64,000 nt of DNA from JBCDJG01 sp038748065. Its GTDB lineage: Bacteria > Pseudomonadota > Gammaproteobacteria > Pseudomonadales > Halieaceae. Each line of letters opens with the position of its first letter. Within the stretch, counting starts at the first letter, position 1. The notes under the pieces are model-generated. The model ran no database searches. It saw only the letters and a program-made list of their open reading frames with translations, and was not told where the DNA came from. Made by a program: the position numbers and the translations under genes. Below, in pieces: positions 42,933 through 51,808 of the stretch. The stretch covers positions 8,561 through 72,560 of the forward strand of contig JBCDJG010000023.1 in NCBI GenBank assembly GCA_038748065.1, in the 5' to 3' direction.

Positions 42933-44139
42933 CTTGCCTCAATTGCTGACCAATGTTCGGCGGGCGGACGGTGAGCGCGTCGATGTGCTCATTAGCGGCG
43001 ACGTCATCGAGGCAATTGAGCCCTGCGGCACGATCGCAGTGGAAGGTGCCGAGCGCCATGAGGGCAGCGGTGGTCTGCTGTTGCCAGGTCTCGTGGAAAC
43101 GCATTCGCATATCGATAAGACCTATAGTCATGAGGTGTATCTGGACCATGGCACCAGTGGCCGGGGCGCTCTCAGCGATGCGATCGCGGCGATGGGTCGA
43201 TACAAAGAAGAGCGTAGCTTGGACGATATGGTGCAGCGCGCAAGAAAGGCGGCACTGCGTGCGGCAGAGCGTGGTGTCTGCTATCTCCGTTCACATATCG
43301 ACCTCGGCAGCGACAAGGACCTCGACGTAGTCCGCGCCCTGATTGATCTGAAGCGCGAGGTATCGGATCAGATAGCTCTGGAATTCACTGCCTTGACTAG
43401 TACGGCAACGCCGGGCGACCGCCAGCGCATTCGGGAGGCCCTGCAGCTCGGCGTGCTGGCCATTGGCGGGGCTCCGGCATTGGAGGCCAATCCGCAAGGC
43501 AATATTGATCACTGCCTCGAACTGGCGATGGAGCTCGGCTGCCCGGTAGACCTGCACGTGGACGAAAATGAGAGCCCAGACAGCCCCTGTCTCGAACATC
43601 TCGCGCGCCGCTGCCTCGAGCAAAACGTGCAGGTGCCGGTAAGCGCTGGACACTGCTGTGCCCTGGGCTTCATGCCGGAAGAGCAGCGCAAGCGCCAGAT
43701 AGGCGATGCCGTTGATGCTGGCATTGCCTTCATAACCCTGCCCGCCTGCAACCTCGTGCTGATGGGTCGAGAACACTGGCCACGGCCCCGTGGGATTCCG
43801 CCAATCGCTGAAATGCTGGACGCAGGCGCTGGGGTATGCGTCGGTGTTGATAATGTCCAGGACCCCTTTCAGCCATGGGGAGATTACGACCCCCTGCAGC
43901 AGGCGGCATTGCTTGGGCATCTGGCGCAGTGGGACGGTGGTGCGAGTGACACACTCGTCGCTATGTGCACGTCGGCTGCCGCTGAAGCGATGGGGCTTCA
44001 GAATTACGGCCTTGCGGCCGGCTGTCGGGCCGACCTTACTGTGCTTGCTACCAACAGCGAGCACGGCGCGCTGTGCGAAACGCCTGCACGAACCCACCGA
44101 TTCTTCGGCGGTCGTCGCTTGGGAGGTGTTGCAAGTTGA
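42919..44139 (+). CDS. Cytosine deaminase-family amidohydrolase (CodA/AtzC-like)
   Basis: A 406-residue amidohydrolase of the cytosine deaminase branch. Motifs: ETHSHIDKTYSHEVY near 60 (metal His pair), LHVDENESPDSP near 212 (as HCDE in CodA), SAGHCCALGFM near 242 and VGVDNVQDPFQPWGDYDPLQ near 308, which mirrors CodA's DDVFDPW. Members include cytosine deaminase, isocytosine deaminase and AtzC (N-isopropylammelide hydrolase). The company of AtzE/AtzG-like genes favours a ring-amine hydrolase of a pyrimidine- or triazine-like compound. It overlaps the oxidase gene by 14 bases. Confidence 0.83.
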   Translation: MPSNSLPQLLTNVRRADGERVDVLISGDVIEAIEPCGTIAVEGAERHEGSGGLLLPGLVETHSHIDKTYSHEVYLDHGTSGRGALSDAIAAMGRYKEERSLDDMVQRARKAALRAAERGVCYLRSHIDLGSDKDLDVVRALIDLKREVSDQIALEFTALTSTATPGDRQRIREALQLGVLAIGGAPALEANPQGNIDHCLELAMELGCPVDLHVDENESPDSPCLEHLARRCLEQNVQVPVSAGHCCALGFMPEEQRKRQIGDAVDAGIAFITLPACNLVLMGREHWPRPRGIPPIAEMLDAGAGVCVGVDNVQDPFQPWGDYDPLQQAALLGHLAQWDGGASDTLVAMCTSAAAEAMGLQNYGLAAGCRADLTVLATNSEHGALCETPARTHRFFGGRRLGGVAS

Positions 44140-44816
44140 CAACCGTCGACGCGGACCCCGCGGCAGTCGATATAGAGTTATCGCGCACCGCGTTGCTGCT
44201 GATCGACATGCAGCGAGACTTTCTGGAACCCGGCGGTTTCGGTGACGCCCTGGGCAACGACGTCGGCCTGCTTGCCGATTGCATCGCGCCCTGCCAGGCA
44301 CTGCTTGAAGCAGCGCGCGAGGCGGGCGTGCTGGTGATTCATACGCGAGAAGGCCATCGCACTGACTTGAGCGATGTACATGGCACCAAGCAAGAGCGCT
44401 GCGCGATGGGCAAGCGAATAGGCGACGCGGGGCCGATGGGGCGAATTCTGGTTCGCGGGGAGCCCGGTCACGCGCTAGTGGACGCGCTCGCTCCCCTGCC
44501 AGGAGAGCCGGTTGTTGACAAGCCGGGAAAGGGTGCGTTTTTCGCGACGGATCTTGACCTGCTGCTGCGCCGAGCAGGTATCGATAACCTGTTGGTGTGT
44601 GGCGTGACCACCGAAGTCTGTGTGAGCTCAACGGTGCGCGAAGCAAGCGATCGTGGCTACCGGGTGGTGGTGCCCGGTGACTGTTGCGCTTCCTATTTCC
44701 CGGCATTTCACGACGCGGCCTTGGCAATGATTAGCGCGCAGGGTGGCATTTTTGGTGTTGTGACAGAGGGTGCCACGCTGGTGGCGGCGCTCCGCCACAG
44801 CACAAGCGCGCCATGA
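44136..44816 (+). CDS. Isochorismatase-family amidohydrolase (biuret hydrolase-like)
   Basis: A 226-residue cysteine hydrolase. The catalytic triad of the family is visible: Asp in LLLIDMQRDF near 24, Lys in DKPGKGAFF near 131 and Cys in GVTTEVCVSSTV near 162. Related enzymes hydrolyse biuret (BiuH), ureidoacrylate (RutB), N-carbamoylsarcosine or oxamate-type amides. The RTDLSDVHGTK and GEPGHALVDAL segments look like the biuret hydrolase group. TTG 44136 overlaps the previous stop as TTGA and has GGGAGG upstream. A biuret product, allophanate, would be consumed by AtzF at 22882. Confidence 0.82.
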   Translation: MTTVDADPAAVDIELSRTALLLIDMQRDFLEPGGFGDALGNDVGLLADCIAPCQALLEAAREAGVLVIHTREGHRTDLSDVHGTKQERCAMGKRIGDAGPMGRILVRGEPGHALVDALAPLPGEPVVDKPGKGAFFATDLDLLLRRAGIDNLLVCGVTTEVCVSSTVREASDRGYRVVVPGDCCASYFPAFHDAALAMISAQGGIFGVVTEGATLVAALRHSTSAP

Positions 44817-46441
44817 GCGAAGCGTTCCGCCCCCGCTTCTGGGTCAAGGGTGATTGGAACGCTCTGTTTGGTTTTGGCACGAACATTCTGGTTAACCTGC
44901 TGGTACTGACCGGTCTGCTGCGCTACGCGCTGCAAATGCCAGACGAGCTGGTGTTTGGCCGTATCCTTCCCGCAACTGGTCTGATGCTGGCGCTCAGCAC
45001 AGGCTACTATGCCTGGCTGGCCTGGCGCTTGGCAAAGAGGGAACAACGGGACGATGTCTGCGCGCTGCCCTCGGGCGTCGGCGTTGCACATTTGTTCATC
45101 GTCGTCTTTGTTATCATGGGGCCTATTCTGTCGCGCACCGGTGACCCCATCGCCGCCTGGGAAGCGGGGCTTGCCTGGGTGTTTATCCAGAGCATCATCC
45201 TGATGCTGGGTGGCTATATCGCCCCGGTCATTCGTCGAATCACTCCACGCGCGGCCCTGCTCGGCACACTTGCCGGCGTCTCGGTCACTTTCATCTCGAT
45301 GCGTCCGGCCCTGGAAATGTACACATCACCGCTGATCGGCGTGTTGTGCTTCTTCATTATCATCAGTGGCTGGCTGGGGAAGGTCCGCTTCCCCATGGGC
45401 CTGCCCGCAGGCCTTGTTGCCATCTGTGCAGGCACGGCGATCGCCTGGGGCTCGACGCTGCTCGGCCAACCCATCGGCGGCATGTCCCTGACCGAGGTGG
45501 GTCGCGCCTTTACCGATTTCGGCTTCTCTCTGCCCTTGCCTGCCATTGGCCATACCTTCTCTGGGTTCGAGTTCCTTGGCATGCTGCTGGTCACGGCAAT
45601 ACCCTTCGGTATCTATGACCTGGTTGAGGCGATGGACAATGTGGAAAGCGCCGCCGCCGCGGGTGACAAGTTTCCCACGCAGCGTGTGGTGTTTGCTGAC
45701 GGCGCCGTAAGCATGGTCGGCTGCCTCATGGGGAATCCCTTTATTAACGCCGTCTATATCGGCCATCCGGGATGGAAGGCGATGGGTGGCCGCATTGGCT
45801 ACTCGGCGGTGACGGGCGCTGTGATCTTCGCACTGTGCTGCCTCGGCTTGCTGTCCGTCTTGCTCTCGCTGATTCCTGTTGTCGCGATACTGCCGATTCT
45901 GCTTTACATCGGTATGTTGATCGGCGCACAGGCTTTTCAGGAGTCGCCAAAACAGCACGCGCCAGCCGTTATTCTGGCTTTGGTGCCACATCTGGCGGCC
46001 TGGGCAAAAAATCAGGTGGATGCAGCCCTGGCAGCGGCTGGCACCAGCGCCGCCGAGGTTGGCTTCGAAGAGTTGGCCGGCTCCGGCGTGCTCTATCACG
46101 GTCTTGAGACTCTCGGGGGCGGAGCGATTCTTGGTGGCCTGGTTCTTGGCGCTATCGCTGTCTTCACCATCGATGAGGACTACCGCGCCGCCGCGCGCTT
46201 TGCGCTGGCGGGCGCTGCGCTTGCCTTCTTTGGCTTTATGCACGGTGAGGCCGTGGGCTGGGCAGTGTCACCGGGCGCAGCCACGGCCTATAGCTGCGTT
46301 GGGCTGGCCTTACTGTGGCGTAGCGCAAGGCCCGGCACCCATACAAGCACCTCTGCCAGCACCCCTGCCAGTGCACATGAAAGTGGCCATCAAAACAACC
46401 AGGCAACAGCGGAGCGACGGGTCGATGGCGAAACCACCTGA
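44813..46441 (+). CDS. NCS2-like permease
   Basis: A 542-residue polytopic membrane protein, distantly related to the xanthine/uracil permease (NCS2) family: NALFGFGTNILVNLLVLTGL at the start, ALPSGVGVAHLFIVVFVIMG, GIYDLVEAMDNVESAAAAGD (typical of AzgA-like and related transporters) and MVGCLMGNPFINAVYIGHPG. About 12 helices; the last 45 residues are a hydrophilic Ser/Thr/His-rich tail. It starts with ATGA overlapping the hydrolase gene. It presumably imports the substrate of this operon. The sequence is divergent from the two AzgA-type permeases in the window. Confidence 0.82.
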   Translation: MSEAFRPRFWVKGDWNALFGFGTNILVNLLVLTGLLRYALQMPDELVFGRILPATGLMLALSTGYYAWLAWRLAKREQRDDVCALPSGVGVAHLFIVVFVIMGPILSRTGDPIAAWEAGLAWVFIQSIILMLGGYIAPVIRRITPRAALLGTLAGVSVTFISMRPALEMYTSPLIGVLCFFIIISGWLGKVRFPMGLPAGLVAICAGTAIAWGSTLLGQPIGGMSLTEVGRAFTDFGFSLPLPAIGHTFSGFEFLGMLLVTAIPFGIYDLVEAMDNVESAAAAGDKFPTQRVVFADGAVSMVGCLMGNPFINAVYIGHPGWKAMGGRIGYSAVTGAVIFALCCLGLLSVLLSLIPVVAILPILLYIGMLIGAQAFQESPKQHAPAVILALVPHLAAWAKNQVDAALAAAGTSAAEVGFEELAGSGVLYHGLETLGGGAILGGLVLGAIAVFTIDEDYRAAARFALAGAALAFFGFMHGEAVGWAVSPGAATAYSCVGLALLWRSARPGTHTSTSASTPASAHESGHQNNQATAERRVDGETT

Positions 46442-46649
46442 GGATTCACCCAGCTGGCCGGGTGATGAGGAGCTTGAGCAGTTCGCGCGCCTGATCGGCG
46501 TGCCGCTGCCAGAGGAACACCGTGACGGCGTTCGGGTGCATCTCGAGGCCGCACTGGCTATGGCCAAGTTGGTTTACGCTGTCCCTCTCCCCGACGATGA
46601 GTTGGCGCCTGCGCCCGTTTTTGCAGCCAGCCTCGAGCCGCCCGAGTGA
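46425..46649 (+). CDS. atzG: AtzG-like small amidase subunit (DUF4089)
   Basis: A 74-residue protein beginning MAKPPEDSPSWPGDEELEQF with IGVPLPEEHRDGVRVHLEAA, the pattern of DUF4089/AtzG, the small subunit that wraps the AtzE amidase. It overlaps the end of the permease gene by 17 bases and the start of the amidase by four (GTGA). ATG at 46425 is the sensible start; the longer open frame lies inside the permease gene. AtzG is required for stable AtzE in Pseudomonas; a similar small protein pairs with the HpxX/HpxY-type oxalurate amidase genes. Confidence 0.82.
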   Translation: MAKPPEDSPSWPGDEELEQFARLIGVPLPEEHRDGVRVHLEAALAMAKLVYAVPLPDDELAPAPVFAASLEPPE

Positions 46650-48055
46650 CCCAGACTGCCCCAATCAATAGCGCAGCGCGAATTTCTGAGAGCGTGACGG
46701 GCGGCCAACTAAAGGCCTGCGACGTCGTGGCGCGGACGCTTTCTGCCATCGATCAACTGGATGCCGAGATCAACTGTTTCACGCTCGTACTGCGCGAGCG
46801 AGCGATGAACCGTGCCGCTGCACTTGATTGTTCGCTTGCGGCGGGTGCGAGTGTCGGGCCACTGGCCGGCGTGCCCTTTGCCGTCAAGAACCTTTTCGAT
46901 ATCGCCGAGCACAGCACTGTGGCGGGCAGCCTCATCAATACTGAGCACCCGCCGGCCAGCGAGGATGCTGTATTGATTCAGCGGCTGGAGGCGGCTGGAG
47001 CCATACTGGTGGGCGCGCTTGGCATGGGCGAATACGCCTACGATTTCACGGGCGAAAACCACCACTACGGCGCGGTGCGTAACCCCTGGGACACAAGCCG
47101 CATGTCCGGCGGATCATCCTCGGGCTCTGGCGCCGCGCTCGCCGCCCGGCTGGTACCACTGGCGTTGGGTTCCGATACTAACGGCTCTATCCGAGTGCCC
47201 GCGTCACTGTGCGGAGGCTTCGGCCTGAAACCGACCTACGGCGCACTGCCGCGAACGGGTAGCTTTCCGTTTTGCGACAGCCTTGACCACTTAGGGCCGA
47301 TGGCCAACTGCGCCGTCGATCTAGCTCTAAGCTTTGATGCAATGCAGGGCTGGGACGCAGGCGACCGCGCCTGCGTCAATCGGGCTCCCGTGGCGACGCT
47401 GCCGGAATTGCACAAAGGTATTGATGGCTTGCGCCTTGCGGTGGCCGGAGGCTACTTCGACTGTGCGTCCTTTCCCGCCGCCGAGCGTGCTGTCGCAACA
47501 GTGAGTGCCGCGCTGGGGGTGGAGCAAGCGCTGCAGCTGGAGGGTGCCGCCGAGGGCCGTGCTGCGGCCTACCTGATTACCAACGCAGAAGGTGGGGCAT
47601 TGCATCGCGAACGCCTGCAGCGGCGCCTGATCGACTTTGACCCCGATACGCGAGACCGTTTCATTGCGGGTAACCTGCTGCCAGCGGGCTGGTACCAGCG
47701 CGCTCAAGCAGTGCGCGCACGATGGCGCCAACAGATGGCCGAGGTATTTGGGCAAGTCGACATCATTGTCGCGCCTGCAACACCCTGTGTCGCACCCTAC
47801 CTGGGGGCGCAGACGCTGCGTATTAACGGCAAGGACGAGGCTCTACGGCCGAACCTTGGCTTGTTCACCCAGCCCTTCTCCGCTATCGGCCTGCCCGTGT
47901 GCAGCGTACCCCTGGCCGACCCTGACAGTGGTCTTCCGATTGGCGTGCAGTTGGTGGCAGCGCCCTGGCGAGAAGACCTTTGCCTGCGCGTCGCCGCCTT
48001 TCTCGAGTCAAGCGGCGTTACCCTTGCGAGCTCGCCTGAGCTTGGCGAGGTGTGA
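46646..48055 (+). CDS. atzE: AtzE-like amidase (1-carboxybiuret hydrolase family)
   Basis: A 469-residue amidase-signature enzyme. Ser-cisSer-Lys triad: lysine in GVPFAVKNLFDIAE near 80, SGGSSSGSGAALAA near 154, and GSDTNGSIRVPASLCG near 174. The SIRVPASLCGGFGLKPTYG stretch and the partnership with a DUF4089 subunit place it in the AtzE group, which deaminates 1-carboxybiuret to 1,3-dicarboxyurea, or in purine-related clusters acts on oxalurate. GTG 46646 overlaps the AtzG stop. The product could go to AtzF. Which substrate is used is not decided by sequence. Confidence 0.87.
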   Translation: MTQTAPINSAARISESVTGGQLKACDVVARTLSAIDQLDAEINCFTLVLRERAMNRAAALDCSLAAGASVGPLAGVPFAVKNLFDIAEHSTVAGSLINTEHPPASEDAVLIQRLEAAGAILVGALGMGEYAYDFTGENHHYGAVRNPWDTSRMSGGSSSGSGAALAARLVPLALGSDTNGSIRVPASLCGGFGLKPTYGALPRTGSFPFCDSLDHLGPMANCAVDLALSFDAMQGWDAGDRACVNRAPVATLPELHKGIDGLRLAVAGGYFDCASFPAAERAVATVSAALGVEQALQLEGAAEGRAAAYLITNAEGGALHRERLQRRLIDFDPDTRDRFIAGNLLPAGWYQRAQAVRARWRQQMAEVFGQVDIIVAPATPCVAPYLGAQTLRINGKDEALRPNLGLFTQPFSAIGLPVCSVPLADPDSGLPIGVQLVAAPWREDLCLRVAAFLESSGVTLASSPELGEV

Positions 48056-49425
48056 GCGGCGGATCGATGAACCGAAGCGTCTACGTCGGCATTTTGCTGG
48101 TTACAGCATTACACGCCTTTGATGAACTGGTGCTAATTGTGGCGCTGCCTACCATCGCGCCGCAGCTGAATGCGGATCTGCAATACGGACTGATTATCGC
48201 CAGCTACGTACTTGCCAGCATCGTCGGGATGAGTTGGGCAGGTGAGCGCATTGACCGGGACGGGCCACAGCGTGTGCTGCGTGTCGCTGTAGTGACCTTT
48301 CTGGCCGGCCTGCTGCTCGCCGCTGTCGCCTGGGACGGCCTCAGCTTTGTAGCTGGCCGCATACTTCAAGGACTTGGCGGTGGCATGGGCTGGACGCTGA
48401 CCTTTGGTTTGATCAGCCTGCTGTGTACACCGCAGCAACAGCCGAGGGCGCTCGCCGGTATGGACGTTGCCTGGGTCCTGCCGTCGCTGATGGCACCGTT
48501 GGTGGGGGGGCTGTTGGTCGATCTGCTGCACTGGCGTTGGGTCTTTCTGGTGCAAGTGCCCCTGTCACTGCTGACCCTGTTCCTGATTGACCGGCGGATT
48601 GCGGGGCTCGAGGGGCGGCGTGGGGATGCCAAGCAGGGGGTCATCCTGCCATCCTTACTGATCGCAGGCGGCACAGGCCTCTTCCTTTACACGCTGTCGA
48701 AGCCGCCCGGTCTTTGGTGGTGCCTGGGGGTCGTTGCACTGCTGCTGATATTACGACCTTTGCAGGTGTTTTTGCCTGCCGCTTGGTGGCGACTGGACCG
48801 CTCCCTAGGCGTGTGCCTGGTGATGATCTTCCTGGCATTTTCCGGCTTTTATATTGCCGAGTCCTTTCAGCCGCTATACCTGGTGCAGTCCCGGGGGTTC
48901 TCTTCGCTGCAGGCGGGGCTGGCATTAAGCTGTGCGTCGATTGCCTGGATGGTAGGTTCCCAGGCCGCAGCAAGAGGCTGGCTGTACAGAGACTATCGAA
49001 GCCGTCTCCGACTGGGATTCGGCCTGATGTGTTTTGGGCTGGCTGGGCTTGCCTGGGTGCTTTATGGCGCCGGCGGTATTCTGGCCTGTTACGTGGTGTG
49101 GTTGACGATCGGATTGGGTATGGGTATTTGTTTCAATACCTGTCGCGTAGAAGCCATGCGCGCCACGGGCAGCGGTGAGGAGGGCCTTGTCGGCGCCACC
49201 GTCAATCTCAGCATCTCCCTTGGTTTGAGTGTAGCAACGGGGGTCGGTGGCGCCTTACTGAATCGTGCGGACCGGGCCGGTGATGGTGTCGTGACCGCCA
49301 TTGAACACATCTGGATGACGTCGTTAGGTATCTGTTCAGTCGCCCTGATATTGCTTTTCGCACTCAGCGTGAGTCGGCCTGGTCGGGCAGAGCAGGCTGC
49401 GCCGCGACCCAGCGCAGATAACTGA
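48052..49425 (+). CDS. MFS transporter, DHA2-like
   Basis: A 457-residue major facilitator with about 14 helices. Landmarks: ALPTIAPQLNADLQYGLIIA, the motif A-like GERIDRDGPQRVLR, the motif C-like AWVLPSLMAPLVGGLLVDLL then HWRWVFLVQVPLSLLTLF, which is characteristic of DHA2/EmrB-style permeases. GTG 48052 overlaps the amidase stop (GTGA); ATG 48067 is also possible. Its C-terminal 20 codons run antisense to the cytochrome gene at 49364. The role could be export of a product or import of a second substrate of the operon. Confidence 0.85.
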   Translation: MSGGSMNRSVYVGILLVTALHAFDELVLIVALPTIAPQLNADLQYGLIIASYVLASIVGMSWAGERIDRDGPQRVLRVAVVTFLAGLLLAAVAWDGLSFVAGRILQGLGGGMGWTLTFGLISLLCTPQQQPRALAGMDVAWVLPSLMAPLVGGLLVDLLHWRWVFLVQVPLSLLTLFLIDRRIAGLEGRRGDAKQGVILPSLLIAGGTGLFLYTLSKPPGLWWCLGVVALLLILRPLQVFLPAAWWRLDRSLGVCLVMIFLAFSGFYIAESFQPLYLVQSRGFSSLQAGLALSCASIAWMVGSQAAARGWLYRDYRSRLRLGFGLMCFGLAGLAWVLYGAGGILACYVVWLTIGLGMGICFNTCRVEAMRATGSGEEGLVGATVNLSISLGLSVATGVGGALLNRADRAGDGVVTAIEHIWMTSLGICSVALILLFALSVSRPGRAEQAAPRPSADN

Positions 49426-50206
49426 CCAGGTTGTCGATTTGTCGCGATTCGAGGACGCTTGCGTAGCTCGGCATCTTGGTTTGCGGGAAAAAATCATTCA
49501 CCTGGTAGATGAACCTGCCCAGCATGTCGTCATCCATGAAGCTCATCATGCTACCCTCGCGGTCCAGCACCGGGCCGAGGCTGCCACCTGTGCCCTGTAC
49601 CTGATGACATTTCAGACAATGCTTCACGAAGGTTTCATGGCCGGCCGCAATTGCGATGTCGGTGCCTTTGGGTGGAGCCTCCGGCGACAGGTCGCCTGCC
49701 GGGCGGATACTGGTCAACTGGAAAGGCCATGGCAGCTGCTCCGCTGACTCTCGTGTTTCGTTTGTAGTGCCCCAAACCACGTAGAACGGGTCGAAATCAA
49801 CGGTCTCGCGTCCGTGCTCCAGCAGCTGCCAGTGACTGTCTTTGGATGGCCGCGTATCGCGGAACGCAATCATTGGCACCAGCGCTGGATTGGAAAGTAG
49901 CGATGTATCGAGGGCGATGGCGTAGCCATCGCTGCACTGCATAAGGAGCTCATCCAAGCTATCCAGGCCAGCATCTTCCAACAGCGGTCGCAGCAACACG
50001 CCCTCATACTCTCGCCGTTCGCCGTACTGTGGATCATTAACTTGCAGACGCGTCAGCCCGTAGCGAGACTCCAGCTCAGCAATACTCATTTCAAAATGGC
50101 TACCGTCCGCCCTCGAAATGCCGAGCCGCCGCTGATCCGCGTGTGCAGTGCTGTGAAGTAGTATTACAAGAAGTACCAGGAGCCAGGATGTAGGTGCTGA
50201 TTTCAT
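49364..50206 (-). CDS. Periplasmic cytochrome c with N-terminal SUOX-like domain
   Basis: A 280-residue secreted protein: signal peptide (MKSAPTSWLLVLLVILLHST, cleavage after AHA about 24), a domain of about 140 residues with YEGVLLRPLLEDAGLD and CSDGYAIALDTSLL, which recalls the small molybdopterin oxidoreductase fold without clear cofactor ligands, then a class I cytochrome c with CLKCHQ near 203 and the axial methionine in KMPSYASVLESRQ. It should pass electrons in the periplasm. ATG 50206 lies four bases after the creatininase stop, so the two are one operon. The gene end overlaps the MFS gene by 62 bases, tail to tail. Confidence 0.82.
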   Translation of the reverse strand: MKSAPTSWLLVLLVILLHSTAHADQRRLGISRADGSHFEMSIAELESRYGLTRLQVNDPQYGERREYEGVLLRPLLEDAGLDSLDELLMQCSDGYAIALDTSLLSNPALVPMIAFRDTRPSKDSHWQLLEHGRETVDFDPFYVVWGTTNETRESAEQLPWPFQLTSIRPAGDLSPEAPPKGTDIAIAAGHETFVKHCLKCHQVQGTGGSLGPVLDREGSMMSFMDDDMLGRFIYQVNDFFPQTKMPSYASVLESRQIDNLVSYLRWVAAQPALPDQADSR

Positions 50207-50210
50207 CAGG

Positions 50211-51008
50211 CTACCACTCATCGCGATCCTTGAGGTTGCTGAGTGGGTAGGCCGATACCTCCTCGAGCATAGCGGCCATCTCGGCAACGTAGTGATCGAT
50301 GAAGATTTTACCCAACTCCGCCGTGGCAAGGGTTGCGTCGCCGGAGCAGCCCAAGGGATGCAGATCGTTAGCAACCCAGCCCATATACGTGCTGCCCAGA
50401 ACCCGCAAGCGCGTGAACTCAGATTCCACTTTAGCCAGCAGGCCGCTAAAGTTTTGCGCCTTATCCATTTTTACCAGGTCGGGACGCAGGTGAAGCATGA
50501 TAGCTGTTTCGACCTGGCCTGCGTGAACGCCGTAGCGACGCTCGTCGTCGGGCACATCAGCGTCGGGTGAGCCGAAACTCCAGCCGCTGCAGCCAACCGC
50601 CAGCATTTTTTCCTGAACCCTCAGTTCTCGGCAGCAGATTTCCATGACCTGAGGTTGACCACCGTGGGCATTAAAAAACACCAGCTTGCGAACGCCAGCT
50701 CTCGCCACGCTTTGGCCTATCTCCATCCAGGAGTTCTGCAGCGTGGTCGCCGTGTGCGTCAGCGTGCCCTCATACTCGATGTGCTCCGTGGATTTGCCAA
50801 TGTGCTGGGTAGGCAGCACCAGCAGTGGGATAGAGTCTGGCACCAGCTTTGCCGCGCCATGACAGATCGCCTCGGCAATAGCTGAGTCTGTGCTGAGAGG
50901 AAGGTGTTCACCGTGCTGCTCGATGGCGCCCACCGGAAGGAGCGCGACTGTTCGATCCGGATCCAGGGTCTTGAACTCGTCACTGGTAAGGTCTTGCCAA
51001 AATCTCAT
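50211..51008 (-). CDS. Creatininase-family amidohydrolase
   Basis: A 265-residue protein of the creatinine amidohydrolase family: LLPVGAIEQHGEHLPLSTD near 24-42 carries the metal-binding Glu, His and Asp residues, VFFNAHGGQPQVMEI near 110 and YGVHAGQVETAIMLHLRPDL near 160 give the others. Characterised relatives open cyclic amides (creatinine) or deformylate FAPy in riboflavin and deazaflavin synthesis. Given the surroundings, an amide or formamide from purine or pyrimidine ring opening is plausible. It is divergent from RidA, and it precedes the cytochrome gene. Confidence 0.87.
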   Translation of the reverse strand: MRFWQDLTSDEFKTLDPDRTVALLPVGAIEQHGEHLPLSTDSAIAEAICHGAAKLVPDSIPLLVLPTQHIGKSTEHIEYEGTLTHTATTLQNSWMEIGQSVARAGVRKLVFFNAHGGQPQVMEICCRELRVQEKMLAVGCSGWSFGSPDADVPDDERRYGVHAGQVETAIMLHLRPDLVKMDKAQNFSGLLAKVESEFTRLRVLGSTYMGWVANDLHPLGCSGDATLATAELGKIFIDHYVAEMAAMLEEVSAYPLSNLKDRDEW

Positions 51009-51167
51009 GCTAGTACCACTCCGCCGCGTGCGACTTTTGCTTTTCTTGCTCGACTCGTGTTCGACATGCGTCTGTCCGAGCGGTCTCGAATCGCGGTCAA
51101 AGCCTTACACCCCATTTCGGTTTAGTATTATCAGACAGAGTGCCCAAACGCAAACCACTGTCGTCAA

Positions 51168-51198
51168 GGTCATCGTAGACGCTAAGGTAGAGATGACC
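51168..51198. repeat. Inverted repeat in the creatininase-ridA gap
   Basis: Arms GGTCATC (51168-51174) and GATGACC (51192-51198) are separated by 17 bases in the 233-base divergent region. Spacing is right for an operator or a loop but I cannot attach it to a known regulator. A TTGACA hexamer at 51207-ish might belong to a weak promoter for ridA. Confidence 0.3.
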
Positions 51199-51241
51199 GT
51201 AGCGTTGACACTTATCCCTGTTCAACCATGAGACTTCCGCT

Positions 51242-51640
51242 ATGCCTTTACTCAATGATCCTGATTCCATTCACCCCCCCTTCGGCAATTACGCCCACGG
51301 TGTACTGATCCCTGAGTCTGGCTCGCTGGTGCTAACGTCGGGACAACTGGGAATCTGCAAAAACGGTGCCATACCGGAAAGCATCGCTGAACAGGCGGAG
51401 TTGTGTTTCGATGCGGTTGAAGCAATTGTCGCTGAAGCTGGCATGACCATGGCGGACGTGGTGCAGCTTAGAACCTACCTGACAAGCCGCGATGATTTCC
51501 CAGCTTATATGGCCGTGCGTGATAAACGGCTTGCCAATCGTCGCATTGCCTCGACCTTACTCATCGTGTCGGGCTTCACCCGGCCTGAATTTCTAGTGGA
51601 AGTTGAAGCCGTCGCGTATCGCAGCGGTGCAGGTAAATGA
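51242..51640 (+). CDS. RidA-family imine/enamine deaminase
   Basis: A 132-residue Rid protein: NYAHGVLIPESGSLVLTSGQ, CFDAVEAIVAEAGMTMADVV, and near the C-terminus ANRRIASTLLIVSGFTRPEF then VEVEAVAY. The arginine corresponding to RidA's catalytic Arg105 is not clear (the usual PARS is replaced by RRIAST), so this is probably one of the Rid subfamilies rather than archetypal RidA. In pyrimidine breakdown the relative RutC handles aminoacrylate peracid/aminoacrylate. Divergent from creatininase and upstream of the TonB receptor. Confidence 0.85.
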   Translation: MPLLNDPDSIHPPFGNYAHGVLIPESGSLVLTSGQLGICKNGAIPESIAEQAELCFDAVEAIVAEAGMTMADVVQLRTYLTSRDDFPAYMAVRDKRLANRRIASTLLIVSGFTRPEFLVEVEAVAYRSGAGK

Positions 51641-51657
51641 TCCAAAGTGGTGAAAGT

Positions 51658-51674
51658 TGCACACAGTTGGTGCG
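51658..51674. promoter_or_regulatory. NtrC-type enhancer site upstream of the TonB receptor
   Basis: TGCACACAGTTGGTGCG contains TGCAC and GGTGC in the 17-base NtrC arrangement, core GCAC-N7-GTGC. It is about 155 bases upstream of the sigma-54 element at 51830, within the 299-base gap after ridA. Confidence 0.72.
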
Positions 51675-51808
51675 ATCCGGACGCGCATTCTCATTTCTCC
51701 TCCTAAGAGTAGGTGACGCTATGGAAGCGTGCAGGCCGTTCGGCAACGATGGCCCTAGCCCTTAGGGCAAAGCGTGTGTACGCCCGTACGGCCACTGTCC
51801 AAGGGGTC

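Noticed and set aside
41571..48055. Complete s-triazine (atrazine/cyanurate) pathway
   Set aside because: AtzC-, AtzE-, AtzG- and AtzF-like genes are present, but I find no AtzA, AtzB or AtzD; the set more likely serves another N-heterocycle.
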